Origin: Polynucleobacter sp. MWH-UH35A
Lineage (GTDB): Bacteria > Pseudomonadota > Gammaproteobacteria > Burkholderiales > Burkholderiaceae
Reading direction: 5' to 3'
NCBI RefSeq assembly: GCF_018687075.1
Contig: NZ_CP061285.1
Coordinates: 1,116,001 to 1,180,000, forward strand
Length of the DNA: 64,000 nt
Made by a program: the position numbers and the translations under genes
Shown here: positions 17,832 through 26,396 of the stretch, in pieces
How the letters are laid out: the number at the start of each line of letters is the position of its first letter
Numbering within the stretch: position 1 is the stretch's first letter
Notes under the pieces: generated by a model
Seen by the model: only the letters and a program-made list of their open reading frames with translations
What the model was told of the DNA's origin: nothing
Databases searched by the model: none

Positions 17832-19760
17832 CTAGGACTCTGAGCGACTCAACAACTGCTCCCAGCGTTGCAGCTTTTGATCTAAGTCTGTCGTGATTTC
17901 GCTAAGACGGGCTTGCATGCTTGCTGCTAACTCAGGCTCATTCTTATAGAGATCTGGGTTACTCATTGCAATCCCGATATCAGCCTGCTCGGTTTCTAAT
18001 GCCTCGATTTGCGATGGCAACCCCTCTAACTCTGAGCGCTCTTTACCGTTGAGCTTCTGCACTCCTGTTTTAACAGCCGGCTTAGACTCAACTTTAGTCT
18101 CGGTTTTAGGCACCGCTTTAGCGTCAACTTTCTCCGCTATTTTTGAGTTTCCATTAGCAGAGCGAATCTTGTCTGAGCGCGCTTTCTGAATCTTCCAATC
18201 CTCGTAACCGCCCTCATACTCGCGCCAAAAACCATCCCCTTCATTTGCAATGATGCTGGTAACAACGTTATCTAAGAAGTATCGGTCATGACTTACCAAG
18301 AAAACCGTACCCTTATAGTCTTGTAAGAGTTGCTCAAGTAGATCTAAGGTATCAATATCTAAGTCATTGGTTGGCTCATCTAAAACCAACACATTGGCTG
18401 GCCTTGCAAATAAGCGTGCCAGCAATAAACGATTGCGCTCACCACCAGATAAGGTGCTAACTGGAGAATTGGTTCTCTCGGGTGCAAACAAGAAGTCACT
18501 CAAATAACTCTTGACGTGCTTTTTATTACCATTGATCTCAATCCACTCACTACCAGGACTGATGTAATCCTCAAGCGATGCGTTGAGATCCAAGCCTTCG
18601 CGCATTTGATCAAAGTAAGCCACTTCAATGCGCGTACCCATAGTTGCAGTACCGGAATCTGGTGCAATGGTTCCCAGAATCAATTTGAGTAATGTTGTCT
18701 TACCCGCTCCATTGGGACCCAGTAGGCCAACCTTGTCGCCGCGCAATATCGTTGCCGTGAAATCTTTTACGATGGGACGATCGTACGTTTTGCTGACATT
18801 TTGTAAATCAGCCACGATCTTACCGCTCCGATCGCCAGCAGAGACAGCCATCTTCACCTGCCCCATCGCATCTCTGCGCTCCGCACGGCTACTGCGTAAC
18901 TTTTCTAAGCGCGCTATTCTGGCAACGCTTCGGGTACGGCGTGCCTCAACCCCTTTGCGTATCCACACCTCTTCCTGAGCCAATAATTTATCGGCACGAG
19001 CATTAGCCAGAGACTCAGAGCTCAACTCTTGCTCTTTAAGAACTTCATACTGCGTGAAGTTCCCAGGATAGCTACGCAAAATACCGCGATCCAACTCCAC
19101 GATCTGTGTGCAGACGTTATCCAAGAAGGCGCGATCATGGGTAATTAAGATTACAGATCCCTGATACTCCTTAAGTAATTCCTCCAGCCATGCAATGGAA
19201 TCTAAATCCAAATGGTTGGTCGGCTCATCCAGCAATAGAACATCCGGCATTTCTACTAAAGCACGCGCAAGCGCAACCCGTTTTTTTGTACCTCCAGAGA
19301 GCGTATTAATCTTGAGATCAGCCTCTAGATGCAAGCGATCTAATGTTTCATGCACACGCTGCTCCCAGTTCCAACCACTGAGCGCCTCTAATTGGGATTG
19401 CACTTCGTCCAGTCGATGATGAGAGGCATCATCCCACTCACCCACACTAAGAGCTTCATATTCTTCTCGCAACGCCTTGGCTTGTGCCACACCTTTTGAA
19501 ACGGCGTCAAAAACCGTTTCTTCAGCCTCGAAGATAGGCTCTTGAGGAACGTATGCAATTCTCAGGCCTTGCTGATATTGCAAAAGGCCATCATCCATTT
19601 TTTCTATACCAGCCAGGATCTTCAATAAAGAAGATTTGCCGGTGCCATTTCGGCCAATTAAGCCAACCCGCTCCCCTGATTCCAGAGAAAATGCGGTGCT
19701 TGCAAGGAGATCAACGTGGCCAAAAGCCAGTTTTGCATCAGTAAGTACGATTAAAGCCAT
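17832..19760 (-). CDS. uup: ABC-F ATPase Uup
   Basis: 642 residues with two ABC domains. The first has Walker A GRNGTGKSS, signature LSGGTKKR and Walker B LLLDEPTNHLD. The second has GPNGAGKTT, LSGGERNR and LVLDEPTNDLD. No membrane segments are present. A long Lys/Glu-rich linker and a C-terminal coiled coil of about 80 residues distinguish Uup from other ABC-F proteins; that domain binds DNA/RNA structures in E. coli Uup. It acts on ribosomes or branched nucleic acids and affects transposon excision. It is divergent from the following P-loop gene with a 67-bp gap. Confidence 0.9.
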   Translation of the reverse strand: MALIVLTDAKLAFGHVDLLASTAFSLESGERVGLIGRNGTGKSSLLKILAGIEKMDDGLLQYQQGLRIAYVPQEPIFEAEETVFDAVSKGVAQAKALREEYEALSVGEWDDASHHRLDEVQSQLEALSGWNWEQRVHETLDRLHLEADLKINTLSGGTKKRVALARALVEMPDVLLLDEPTNHLDLDSIAWLEELLKEYQGSVILITHDRAFLDNVCTQIVELDRGILRSYPGNFTQYEVLKEQELSSESLANARADKLLAQEEVWIRKGVEARRTRSVARIARLEKLRSSRAERRDAMGQVKMAVSAGDRSGKIVADLQNVSKTYDRPIVKDFTATILRGDKVGLLGPNGAGKTTLLKLILGTIAPDSGTATMGTRIEVAYFDQMREGLDLNASLEDYISPGSEWIEINGNKKHVKSYLSDFLFAPERTNSPVSTLSGGERNRLLLARLFARPANVLVLDEPTNDLDIDTLDLLEQLLQDYKGTVFLVSHDRYFLDNVVTSIIANEGDGFWREYEGGYEDWKIQKARSDKIRSANGNSKIAEKVDAKAVPKTETKVESKPAVKTGVQKLNGKERSELEGLPSQIEALETEQADIGIAMSNPDLYKNEPELAASMQARLSEITTDLDQKLQRWEQLLSRSES

Positions 19761-19827
19761 GGCGACATTATCGTCACTTCGCCAAAAGACGAGATATTTC
19801 TGCTGATTTCTGCGAGACTAACTACCT

Positions 19828-20424
19828 ATGATTTGCAAATTAACCCCCTCCGCTCCTCGCCTCATCCTCTTCTCGGGACACGCTGGGACAGGAAAATCGA
19901 CTCTCGCTAAGAAGGCTCTGCCTTTAATTATTGAAAAGACGGGTGAGGATTTTTTCTTTCTCGATAAAGACACCGCCTACGGCGCTTTTAGCGCCCATGT
20001 CATGAAACTGACCACCCAGAATCCCAATGATCGTGACAGTCCATACTATCTTGAGAATCTACGCGATTGGGAATACCAGGGCCTAATTGATATTGCTAGA
20101 GAAAATTTACTCTTAGGGGTAAATGTGATTCTGGTTGGGCCATTCTCTAAAGAGATTCAGAGCGGTAAGATGTTTGATGCAGTAGCTCTTGGTGTTCCTG
20201 CTCAGACTACCATTCAAATTGCCTGGATTGATTTAGACGAAATAGAAGCAAAACAACGGATGGCTAAACGTGCTGACCCCAGAGATGAGTGGAAACTGGC
20301 GCATTGGGACCAGTACGCCAAGCGCAGGACTGAGCCTCCAGTTCACACAACATTGCACCGTTTCAATAACCACACATTTGATGAGCTCAAATTTAATCAG
20401 CTGATTGATGAATTAGTGCAATAA
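19828..20424 (+). CDS. P-loop kinase-like AAA-family protein
   Basis: 198 residues with Walker A FSGHAGTGKSTLAKKAL at the N-terminus. Further on are FFLDKDTAYGAF, resembling the substrate-binding acidic motif of small kinases, and a lid-like KQRMAKRADPRDEWKLAHW segment with several Arg/Lys. This is the layout of zeta-toxin/gluconate-kinase-like P-loop kinases that phosphorylate small molecules. No antitoxin-like partner adjoins it, so a toxin role is not supported. The substrate is unknown. Confidence 0.72.
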   Translation: MICKLTPSAPRLILFSGHAGTGKSTLAKKALPLIIEKTGEDFFFLDKDTAYGAFSAHVMKLTTQNPNDRDSPYYLENLRDWEYQGLIDIARENLLLGVNVILVGPFSKEIQSGKMFDAVALGVPAQTTIQIAWIDLDEIEAKQRMAKRADPRDEWKLAHWDQYAKRRTEPPVHTTLHRFNNHTFDELKFNQLIDELVQ

Positions 20425-20441
20425 ACAGAATTTGAGAAGAC

Positions 20442-20470
20442 AAAAAAATAGGGCTCCTTAGGAGCCCTAT
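20442..20470 (-). terminator. Terminator for the ompW gene
   Basis: On the minus strand, stem ATAGGGCTCC with TAA loop and GGAGCCCTAT is followed by a T7 run. It lies 23 bases beyond the ompW stop. On the plus strand the stem is not followed by T residues, so it mainly serves ompW. Confidence 0.85.
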
Positions 20471-20493
20471 CTCAAGATCTAGGAACTGAATTC

Positions 20494-21117
20494 TTAGAAC
20501 TTGTAAGTCACACCAACAGCTGGCATCCATGGATTCAATGTCAACTTGCCGATATTTGCACCATTGCTAACTGTTTGAACGTTTGTTGCGATAGTTGCGT
20601 ACTTTACGTCAACGTTAAGACCCCAGTTTTTATCAAACATGTAGTCTGCACCGATTTGGCCAACAACGCCAAAACTGGATGGCTCAACTTGTAAACCAGC
20701 AGCACCAGGGAAGTTTTGACGATTACCAAAGATGGTGTAGTTCACACCTGCTCCAACATAGGGCTTAAACGCACCTAAGTCAGTAAAGTGGTACTGAGCT
20801 AACAAGGACGGTGGCAAAGCAGTAACTTTGCCAACGTTTGCACCGCCAGCAGTAATGTTAACTTGCTGTGGCCAAGTCAATACCAATTCAGCAGCAATAT
20901 TTTTTGTGAAGAAATAAGAAACGTCAAACTCAGGAATCCACTGCTCTTTTGCTTTAATGTTCGATGTTTGAACAGTGCCAGTCTGACCGTTTTGCCAAAG
21001 CAAATCTACAGCGCGCACACGCACCATCCAAGGATTTTCTTGTGCTTGAGCCTGGGCGGCGATTGGAGCTAAAGATGCTACTGCAGCCATTGCTGCTACG
21101 AGTGACTTAATACGCAT
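20494..21117 (-). CDS. ompW: OmpW-family outer membrane protein
   Basis: 207 residues. A Sec signal peptide (MRIKSLVAAMAAVASLAPIAAQAQAQ) is followed by an 8-strand barrel with ENPWMVRVRAVDLL, IPEFDVSYFFTKNIAAEL, LPPSLLAQYHF and AFKPYVGAGVNYTIF. It ends in an aromatic residue (VTYKF), as outer-membrane barrels do. I chose ATG 21117 because a GGGAAA ribosome-binding site precedes it and the signal peptide begins there; a longer form from 21156 would spoil the leader. OmpW forms a small hydrophobic channel linked to anaerobic and stress adaptation. Two consensus FNR/ANR boxes lie upstream. Confidence 0.9.
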   Translation of the reverse strand: MRIKSLVAAMAAVASLAPIAAQAQAQENPWMVRVRAVDLLWQNGQTGTVQTSNIKAKEQWIPEFDVSYFFTKNIAAELVLTWPQQVNITAGGANVGKVTALPPSLLAQYHFTDLGAFKPYVGAGVNYTIFGNRQNFPGAAGLQVEPSSFGVVGQIGADYMFDKNWGLNVDVKYATIATNVQTVSNGANIGKLTLNPWMPAVGVTYKF

Positions 21118-21180
21118 GATGGTTTCCCTTTTTGTTATCAATTTCGATGGAATCATTTTCGAATTGATACCCGCACGAGA

Positions 21181-21198
21181 ATTTGATGCAGATCAAAT
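21181..21198 (-). promoter_or_regulatory. FNR/ANR box upstream of ompW (proximal)
   Basis: ATTTGATGCAGATCAAAT contains a perfect TTGAT-N4-ATCAA consensus, with the centre about 73 bases before the ompW ATG. That places it near a usual class II activator position if the transcript start is about 30 bases before the ATG. Confidence 0.8.
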
Positions 21199-21252
21199 GG
21201 AAAGCGCTTGGAAAATTTTTGTTTGCTAAAAAGCAACAGCTTTTCTGAGTGT

Positions 21253-21270
21253 ATTTGATCTAGATCAAAT
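21253..21270 (-). promoter_or_regulatory. FNR/ANR box upstream of ompW (distal)
   Basis: ATTTGATCTAGATCAAAT is an 18-nt perfect palindrome with a second full TTGAT-N4-ATCAA consensus, 72 bases from the proximal box. The spacing is close to seven helical turns. It lies just beyond the hemN stop codon. Confidence 0.8.
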
Positions 21271-21286
21271 GACTCATGGTTTACGC

Positions 21287-22702
21287 TTATAAAACCTTGG
21301 AGTAGGTGCCTTTTGCCTGAGACTCTCTGAGGTGTCGATCGAAGGTCATAGCCACCCTTCTCGCCAACAGGCGCCCTTTGGTGGGAACTAAAATACTATC
21401 CCCCTCCCAGTTAAGAAGCCCAGCTTCCTCGAGATGCTTTAACTCTTCAACTTCAGATTTAAAGTAGCTTGAGAAATCAATCTGATGTGAATTTGCAAAA
21501 GACTTCGTATCTAATTCAAATTGGCACATCAATTCACCGATAAGCTCACGGCGCAGCAAATCATCTTTATCTAACTGTAATCCTCTTAACACCGGCAAAT
21601 GCCCGCTATCCAGTGATTCGTAATACTCATCTAGTGTGCGGACATTTTGAGAGTAGCAGTCATCCACCTTGCCAATAGAAGAGATACCAAAAGCCAATAG
21701 ATCACACTCTGCCTGTGTAGAGTAGCCCTGGAAATTCCGATGGAGCTTACCTTCTTTTTGGGCAATCGCTAATTCATCATCAGGCTTAGCAAAATGATCC
21801 ATGCCAATAAAAACATAACCAGCTTCACCAAGACGCTCAATCGTGTTGGAAAGAATATCTAACTTATCGGCAGCCGGCGGTAGATCCGCTTCAGCAATCC
21901 GACGTTGTGGCTTAAAGATATGAGGCAGATGTGCATAGTTATAGACTGATAAGCGATCAGGGTTCATCGCTAATACAGCATCTACAGTTTCTTTGAAGGT
22001 CGCAGGTGTTTGCTTTGGTAGACCATAGATTAAATCAACACTACGAGATTTAAAGCCATATTTTCTAGACCAATCCATCACCGCTTGGGTTTCTTCAATG
22101 GTTTGCACGCGATGTACAGCCTCTTGCACTGCCAGATTAAAATCTTGCACACCTAAACTAATACGGTTAAAGCCCAATTCAGCTAAGAGCGCAATATCCT
22201 TTTCTGCAACCCGTCTTGGGTCAATTTCAATGGAATACTCACCACCAGGTAATAACTCAAAATGCTCACGAGTATGATGCATGAGCTCAATCATCTCTTC
22301 ATGAGATAAAAAGGTAGGCGTACCACCACCCCAATGTAATTGGGTTACCGGAATTTTTTTCTGAGCACCCATTGCCTTCGTCACCATCGCCATCTCTTTA
22401 GCCAGATACTTGATGTATTTAGCGCTGCGCCCATGATCTTTTGTGATGATCTTATTGCAGCCGCAGTAATAACAAATATTGGGACAAAATGGTAAATGGA
22501 AATACAGCGAAAGAGGCTCATTTGCTTTAGCAACTCGCTTGAGCGCACCTAAATAATCGGCCTCAGAAAAATCGCCATGAAATCGGTCTGCACTTGGATA
22601 GGATGTGTAGCGTGGCCCATTGATATCAAACTTCTTCAACAACTCTGGATGAAAAAGCACTTCCTTTTCATCAGTAATGGAGTTGCTTGAGGCTGTGTTC
22701 AT
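21287..22702 (-). CDS. hemN: Oxygen-independent coproporphyrinogen III oxidase (radical SAM)
   Basis: 471 residues. The radical-SAM cluster motif CPNICYYCGC gives Cys73, Cys77, Cys80 plus Cys82, the HemN-specific CxxxCxxCxC pattern that separates it from HemW. LHWGGGTPTFLSHEE (SAM-binding GGTP), SIEIDPRRV and ISLGVQDF follow. It decarboxylates coproporphyrinogen III to protoporphyrinogen IX without oxygen. It is 17 bases downstream of the FAD-dehydrogenase gene on the same strand, so the two may be co-transcribed. HemN is often FNR-controlled, but the FNR boxes found here lie after its stop and serve ompW. Confidence 0.93.
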   Translation of the reverse strand: MNTASSNSITDEKEVLFHPELLKKFDINGPRYTSYPSADRFHGDFSEADYLGALKRVAKANEPLSLYFHLPFCPNICYYCGCNKIITKDHGRSAKYIKYLAKEMAMVTKAMGAQKKIPVTQLHWGGGTPTFLSHEEMIELMHHTREHFELLPGGEYSIEIDPRRVAEKDIALLAELGFNRISLGVQDFNLAVQEAVHRVQTIEETQAVMDWSRKYGFKSRSVDLIYGLPKQTPATFKETVDAVLAMNPDRLSVYNYAHLPHIFKPQRRIAEADLPPAADKLDILSNTIERLGEAGYVFIGMDHFAKPDDELAIAQKEGKLHRNFQGYSTQAECDLLAFGISSIGKVDDCYSQNVRTLDEYYESLDSGHLPVLRGLQLDKDDLLRRELIGELMCQFELDTKSFANSHQIDFSSYFKSEVEELKHLEEAGLLNWEGDSILVPTKGRLLARRVAMTFDRHLRESQAKGTYSKVL

Positions 22703-22719
22703 GGGGATTGATTGGGGAT

Positions 22720-24330
22720 TTACTTTAAATAGTCCAACGCTACTGCTTCCGCTACTTTAATCCCATCGACACCCGCAGACAAGATTCCCCCTGCATAGCC
22801 AGCCCCCTCACCCGCTGGGTATAGACCTTTGACATTCAGACTCTGGTAATCGGCGCCCCGTGTAATCCGCAATGGGGATGAGGTGCGTGTCTCAACACCA
22901 GTCAATACCGCATCTTTCATGGAAAAGCCTTTGATTTGCTTCTCAAATGCGGGGATCGCCTCTCGAATCGCTTCAATGGCATAAGCAGGCAAACTATCCG
23001 CAAGATCCGTGAGATGAACTCCAGGTTTATAGGATGGCAAGACAGTTCCAAATGCTGTTGAAGGCTTCCCCTCTAAGAAATCGCCTATTAATTGGCCTGG
23101 TGCTTCATAAGTTCTGCCACCTAGCTCAAAAGCTTTTGACTCAATTGCTCTCTGAAACTCGATACCAGCAAGCGGACCACCCGGATAATCCTCTGGCGTA
23201 ATGCCAACTACGATGCCAGCATTAGCATTGCGTTCATTGCGAGAATATTGACTCATGCCATTCGTTACAACACGATTAGGCTCTGAAGTAGCCGCAACAA
23301 CCGTTCCACCAGGACACATACAAAAGCTATAAACCGAGCGTCCATTTTTAGCGTGATGAACCAACTTATAGTCTGCTGCGCCAATCAACTCATTACCAGC
23401 ATGCGGTCCAAGGCGCGCTTTATCAATCAACGATTGGGGATGCTCGATGCGAAAGCCAACAGAAAACGGCTTGGCTTCCATATAGACACCAGCATGATGC
23501 AAGGCTTCAAATGTATCGCGCGCACTGTGGCCAAGTGCCAAGATCACATGGCTAGCAGCTAAATCAGGCTGACCTTCTATTTTGACTCCAGCAATTTTCC
23601 CATCCTGGATATCGAAACCAACCACTTTTTGTGTGAACCGAATCTCTCCACCAAGATCAATAATTTCTTGGCGCATTTTTTCAACAACACCCACCAAGCG
23701 GAAAGTACCAATATGGGGTTTAGCAACATAAGTGATTTCTTCTGGTGCGCCTGCTTTTACAAACTCATGAATGACTTTACGCCCGTAGAACTTGGGGTCT
23801 TTAATTTGGCTATACAACTTGCCATCTGAAAACGTACCAGCTCCACCCTCGCCAAATTGCACATTGGATTCTGGATTGAGTTTATTTTTTCGCCATAAAC
23901 CCCAAGTATCTTGAGTACGTTCACGCACCCTTTTGCCGCGCTCAAGAACAATTGGCTTAAAACCCATTTGCGCCAATACCAGGGCAGCAAAAATACCGCA
24001 TGGCCCAAATCCAATGACCACTGGGCGCAAGGCATTACCGGCTGCAATTGACTCAGGGGCTTTTGCGACAAAGTGATAGCTTGTATCTGGTGACACCCTT
24101 ACATGAATATCGCCTTCAAACCTCTGCAAAAGCTCTTCTTCGTTCTTAACGGATAAATCAATCGTATAGATAAATGCGAGCGCAACGTTTTTACGAGCGT
24201 CGTAGCTGCGCTTAAAGACCTCAAACTGGATTAAGTCTTTAGCGCTCAAATTGAGGCGCTTCAGAATTGCCTTCTCCAGAGCTTCTGGAGGATGGTCAAT
24301 CGGTAGACGTAATTCGGTAATACGGATCAT
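22720..24330 (-). CDS. FAD-dependent dehydrogenase, COG2509 type
   Basis: 536 residues. A small N-terminal domain (about 1-85) is followed by the FAD dinucleotide motif VVIGFGPCGIFAALVLA, then QFGEGGAGTFSDGKLYSQI, GHSARDTFE and FSMCPGGTVV-like segments. The final YPAGEGAGYAGGILSAGVDGI block is the typical FAD-closing motif. Proteins of this group are uncharacterised cytoplasmic flavoproteins related to glutamate synthase small subunit and HI0933-type oxidoreductases. Proximity to hemN hints at a redox or tetrapyrrole link, but the reaction is unknown. Confidence 0.8.
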   Translation of the reverse strand: MIRITELRLPIDHPPEALEKAILKRLNLSAKDLIQFEVFKRSYDARKNVALAFIYTIDLSVKNEEELLQRFEGDIHVRVSPDTSYHFVAKAPESIAAGNALRPVVIGFGPCGIFAALVLAQMGFKPIVLERGKRVRERTQDTWGLWRKNKLNPESNVQFGEGGAGTFSDGKLYSQIKDPKFYGRKVIHEFVKAGAPEEITYVAKPHIGTFRLVGVVEKMRQEIIDLGGEIRFTQKVVGFDIQDGKIAGVKIEGQPDLAASHVILALGHSARDTFEALHHAGVYMEAKPFSVGFRIEHPQSLIDKARLGPHAGNELIGAADYKLVHHAKNGRSVYSFCMCPGGTVVAATSEPNRVVTNGMSQYSRNERNANAGIVVGITPEDYPGGPLAGIEFQRAIESKAFELGGRTYEAPGQLIGDFLEGKPSTAFGTVLPSYKPGVHLTDLADSLPAYAIEAIREAIPAFEKQIKGFSMKDAVLTGVETRTSSPLRITRGADYQSLNVKGLYPAGEGAGYAGGILSAGVDGIKVAEAVALDYLK

Positions 24331-24459
24331 GGGTTTTACGGCACTCAGTCATCACAGTCATTTAATGCATTTACGGGGCCCTTTGGAGCCATAAGCCAAA
24401 TAATACTGGTTATAGACTCCCTAAGGCCAGGAGTCGACTCATAAAGGCGATAATGCGTC

Positions 24460-25005
24460 ATGGCTCTACGCGCAACCATCCACAAAGCCGACCTCCATGT
24501 CGCAGACTCTGACCGTCATTACTATGGCAGTCACTCCCTAACCATCGCCAAGCACCCCTCAGAGACAGACCAGAGGATGATGATTCGCATCATCGCCTTT
24601 GCATTGCAGGCTCACGAAGATTTGGTATTTACAAAAGGTTTAAGCGATACCGATGAGCCTGACCTTTGGATCAAAGACCTCACTGACGCAATCAAATTGT
24701 GGATCGAGGTTGGTCAACCAGATGAGCGCCGCATTCTCAAAGCCTGTGGTCGCGCCGATCAAGTAATTGTCTACTGTTATGGCGGACAAACCAGCAAAAT
24801 ATGGTGGGATGGTATCGCCAACAAACTGAACCGCGCACGTAACTTGCAAGTGATTTCGATTCCGGCCGAACAAGCAGAAGATCTTAATAAGCTGGTTGAA
24901 CGCAGCATGGTTATTCATGTCAATATTCAAGATGGTGAAGCTTATGTCTCTTCAGATCTCGGTCAAGTCACCATTACCCCCGAGATTTGGCGCAACAATC
25001 AATAA
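24460..25005 (+). CDS. yaeQ: YaeQ family protein
   Basis: 181 residues starting MALRATIHKADLHVADSDRH, the well-conserved YaeQ opening. It is followed by MIRIIAFALQAHEDLVFTKGLS and EPDLWIKDLTDAIKLWIEVGQP, which hold the D-x-n-E-x-G pattern of the PD-(D/E)xK fold. YaeQ was proposed as an RfaH-suppressor but looks like a nuclease-fold protein; its biochemical role is not settled. The PIN-domain gene begins 8 bases after its stop. Confidence 0.9.
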   Translation: MALRATIHKADLHVADSDRHYYGSHSLTIAKHPSETDQRMMIRIIAFALQAHEDLVFTKGLSDTDEPDLWIKDLTDAIKLWIEVGQPDERRILKACGRADQVIVYCYGGQTSKIWWDGIANKLNRARNLQVISIPAEQAEDLNKLVERSMVIHVNIQDGEAYVSSDLGQVTITPEIWRNNQ

Positions 25006-25013
25006 ATTCAGAA

Positions 25014-25430
25014 ATGAATGCCGTTGTTTTCGATACCAATGTCTTATTGGACCTATTTGTCTTTAATGACTTTAGAGCGCTGCATTTAAAGCAAGCACTT
25101 AGCGAAGGCAAGATCAACGCCCTAGCAACCCCAAAAACATTTGAAGAATTTGCTGATGTGATTTCTAGGCCTTTATTCTCACTGGACGAAGCACAGCAGG
25201 AGCAAATTTATCTGCAATGGCAAACTTTAGCAACGGTGATGGATGACCAAAGTTTAACCAAGGCACCCTGGATATGTGGCGACCCAGACGATCAGGTCTT
25301 CTTGGATCTTGCTTACACAGCAAGACCCTGTACATTAATCAGCAAAGACAATGAAGTGCTTCGATTTGCACATAAGGCAGCAATTGAACATATTTTGATA
25401 ACCGCTGATTACACTGCATTTGATCTATAG
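25014..25430 (+). CDS. PIN-domain protein (COG1569-type putative ribonuclease toxin)
   Basis: 138 residues from ATG 25014. It opens MNAVVFDTNVLLDLFVFND with the first PIN acidic residue, has a middle acidic residue in FEEFADVISRPLF, and ends with CGDPDDQVFLDLAYTARPCTLISKDNEV carrying the remaining conserved Asp residues. PIN proteins of this group are Mg2+-dependent RNases, usually toxins. A longer form starting at TTG 24987 would overlap yaeQ, so the ATG is preferred. No antitoxin gene is adjacent. It may be unpaired or act with YaeQ. Confidence 0.75.
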   Translation: MNAVVFDTNVLLDLFVFNDFRALHLKQALSEGKINALATPKTFEEFADVISRPLFSLDEAQQEQIYLQWQTLATVMDDQSLTKAPWICGDPDDQVFLDLAYTARPCTLISKDNEVLRFAHKAAIEHILITADYTAFDL

Positions 25431-25542
25431 ACTTTGCGCAGCTTGTACGGCAATATCCAAGAATCTGAACTGAGCTTGATGATCATGAATTTACCGAGGA
25501 ATTTATCCTCAATAGGCCATACTGAGAAAGCGCATTGTTGAC

Positions 25543-25764
25543 ATGAGTAAACCCAAAATGGCCAATCCAGATGATGGCCTCTTTAAACCGGGTAGCAAAC
25601 TTAGACATATAAAGACCGGTGGATTTTATAAAGTGGTTTTGCTTGCCAATATAGAAGCCACACTTGAACCCGCCTACGTTTATGAATCCATGCAATCCCA
25701 TGATTTTTGGATTAGACCTCAATCGGAAATGGAAGATGGGCGTTTTGAACTCATCTCGGAATGA
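25543..25764 (+). CDS. DUF1653 domain protein
   Basis: 73 residues. FKPGSKLRHIKTGGFYKVVLLAN, EPAYVYESMQSHDFWIRPQSEM and the E-D-G-R-F-E ending match the DUF1653 pattern (G-x-Y-x-H-x-K-G-x-Y-x-V ... vYxxl ... WvRPxxmF). The function is unknown, and the small beta-rich fold is cytoplasmic. slyX follows 12 bases later on the same strand and is probably co-transcribed. Confidence 0.72.
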   Translation: MSKPKMANPDDGLFKPGSKLRHIKTGGFYKVVLLANIEATLEPAYVYESMQSHDFWIRPQSEMEDGRFELISE

Positions 25765-25776
25765 AAGCAAACACAA

Positions 25777-25977
25777 ATGTCTGAAGAACGAATCACCAAC
25801 CTTGAAATCAAGCTGAGCTTTGCTGAAGATCTCATCGAAAAACTCAACGAGACGGTATACAAACAACAGCAACAAATTGAGTTTCTATATCGCGAACTGA
25901 AGGCCATTAAAGAACAGGCTGGTAGCGGTGGAGGCGGAGGCAGCAGCCTCAAAGATGAAATTCCACCCCATTATTAA
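25777..25977 (+). CDS. slyX: SlyX family protein
   Basis: 66 residues forming one coiled coil: ERITNLEIKLSFAEDLIEKLNETVYKQQQQIEFLYREL, then a Gly-rich linker (SGGGGGSSL) and the DEIPPHY tail. The length, the N-terminal heptads and the final P-P-H-Y are typical of SlyX, a small protein of unknown function often near peptidyl-prolyl isomerase slyD in enterobacteria. Confidence 0.88.
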   Translation: MSEERITNLEIKLSFAEDLIEKLNETVYKQQQQIEFLYRELKAIKEQAGSGGGGGSSLKDEIPPHY

Positions 25978-26031
25978 TACACATAAACAGAGAATAGCCC
26001 TTGATTTTTTAAGTCTGTAGTAATATCATTT

Positions 26032-26057
26032 TTGATATATATCAATATTGATATAAT
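26032..26057 (+). promoter_or_regulatory. Promoter with overlapping palindromic operators for the HigBA-type pair
   Basis: TTGATATATATCAA (26032-26045) and ATATCAATATTGAT (26039-26052) are overlapping inverted repeats that share the half-site TTGATAT. The second runs into a perfect TATAAT -10 box at 26052-26057. This is a typical layout for autorepression by the antitoxin. Transcription would begin about 26064, at the toxin ATG itself. Confidence 0.7.
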
Positions 26058-26063
26058 TCATGG

Positions 26064-26396
26064 ATGACGAAATGGATAGTTGAGACACTAAATAATGCTG
26101 TAGATAATGAATTAGAGGCATTACCAGAAGATATACGGAGTCGCTTTGTAAGAGTTTGCGACTTGCTTGAAAAATTTGGGCCCACACAGGTAGGAATGCC
26201 CCATATCAAGAGTCTAGGAGCAAAGTTGTGGGAAATTAGAGCTTCAGGAAGAGATGGAATAGCAAGAGGTATTTATGTATGCACAGAAGGAAGAAGGATT
26301 GTCGTCTTGCATGCCTTTATTAAGAAAACACAAAAAACCCCTTCGCAAGCAATTCTTACAGCAACATTAAGAGCAAAAAACGCCAAACTATTATGA
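26064..26396 (+). CDS. HigB/RelE-like toxin (phage Gp49-like, DUF891 type)
   Basis: 110 residues. ELEALPEDIRSRFVRVCDLLEKFGPTQ, then MPHIKSLGAKLWEIRASGRDGIARGIYVCTEGRRIVVLHAFIKKTQKTP, which is the beta-sheet core of RelE-superfamily mRNA interferases with basic residues and the FxKKTQKTP motif. It is first in the pair and overlaps the antitoxin by 4 bases, the toxin-first order of higBA systems. No ribosome-binding site precedes the ATG, and the -10 box ends six bases before it, so the mRNA may be leaderless. Toxicity is inferred from the family. Confidence 0.85.
   Translation: MTKWIVETLNNAVDNELEALPEDIRSRFVRVCDLLEKFGPTQVGMPHIKSLGAKLWEIRASGRDGIARGIYVCTEGRRIVVLHAFIKKTQKTPSQAILTATLRAKNAKLL

Noticed and set aside
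26032..26045. FNR box before the HigBA-type toxin
   Set aside because: It fits the consensus, but the overlapping second palindrome with the same half-site and the toxin-antitoxin context make an autorepression operator more likely.
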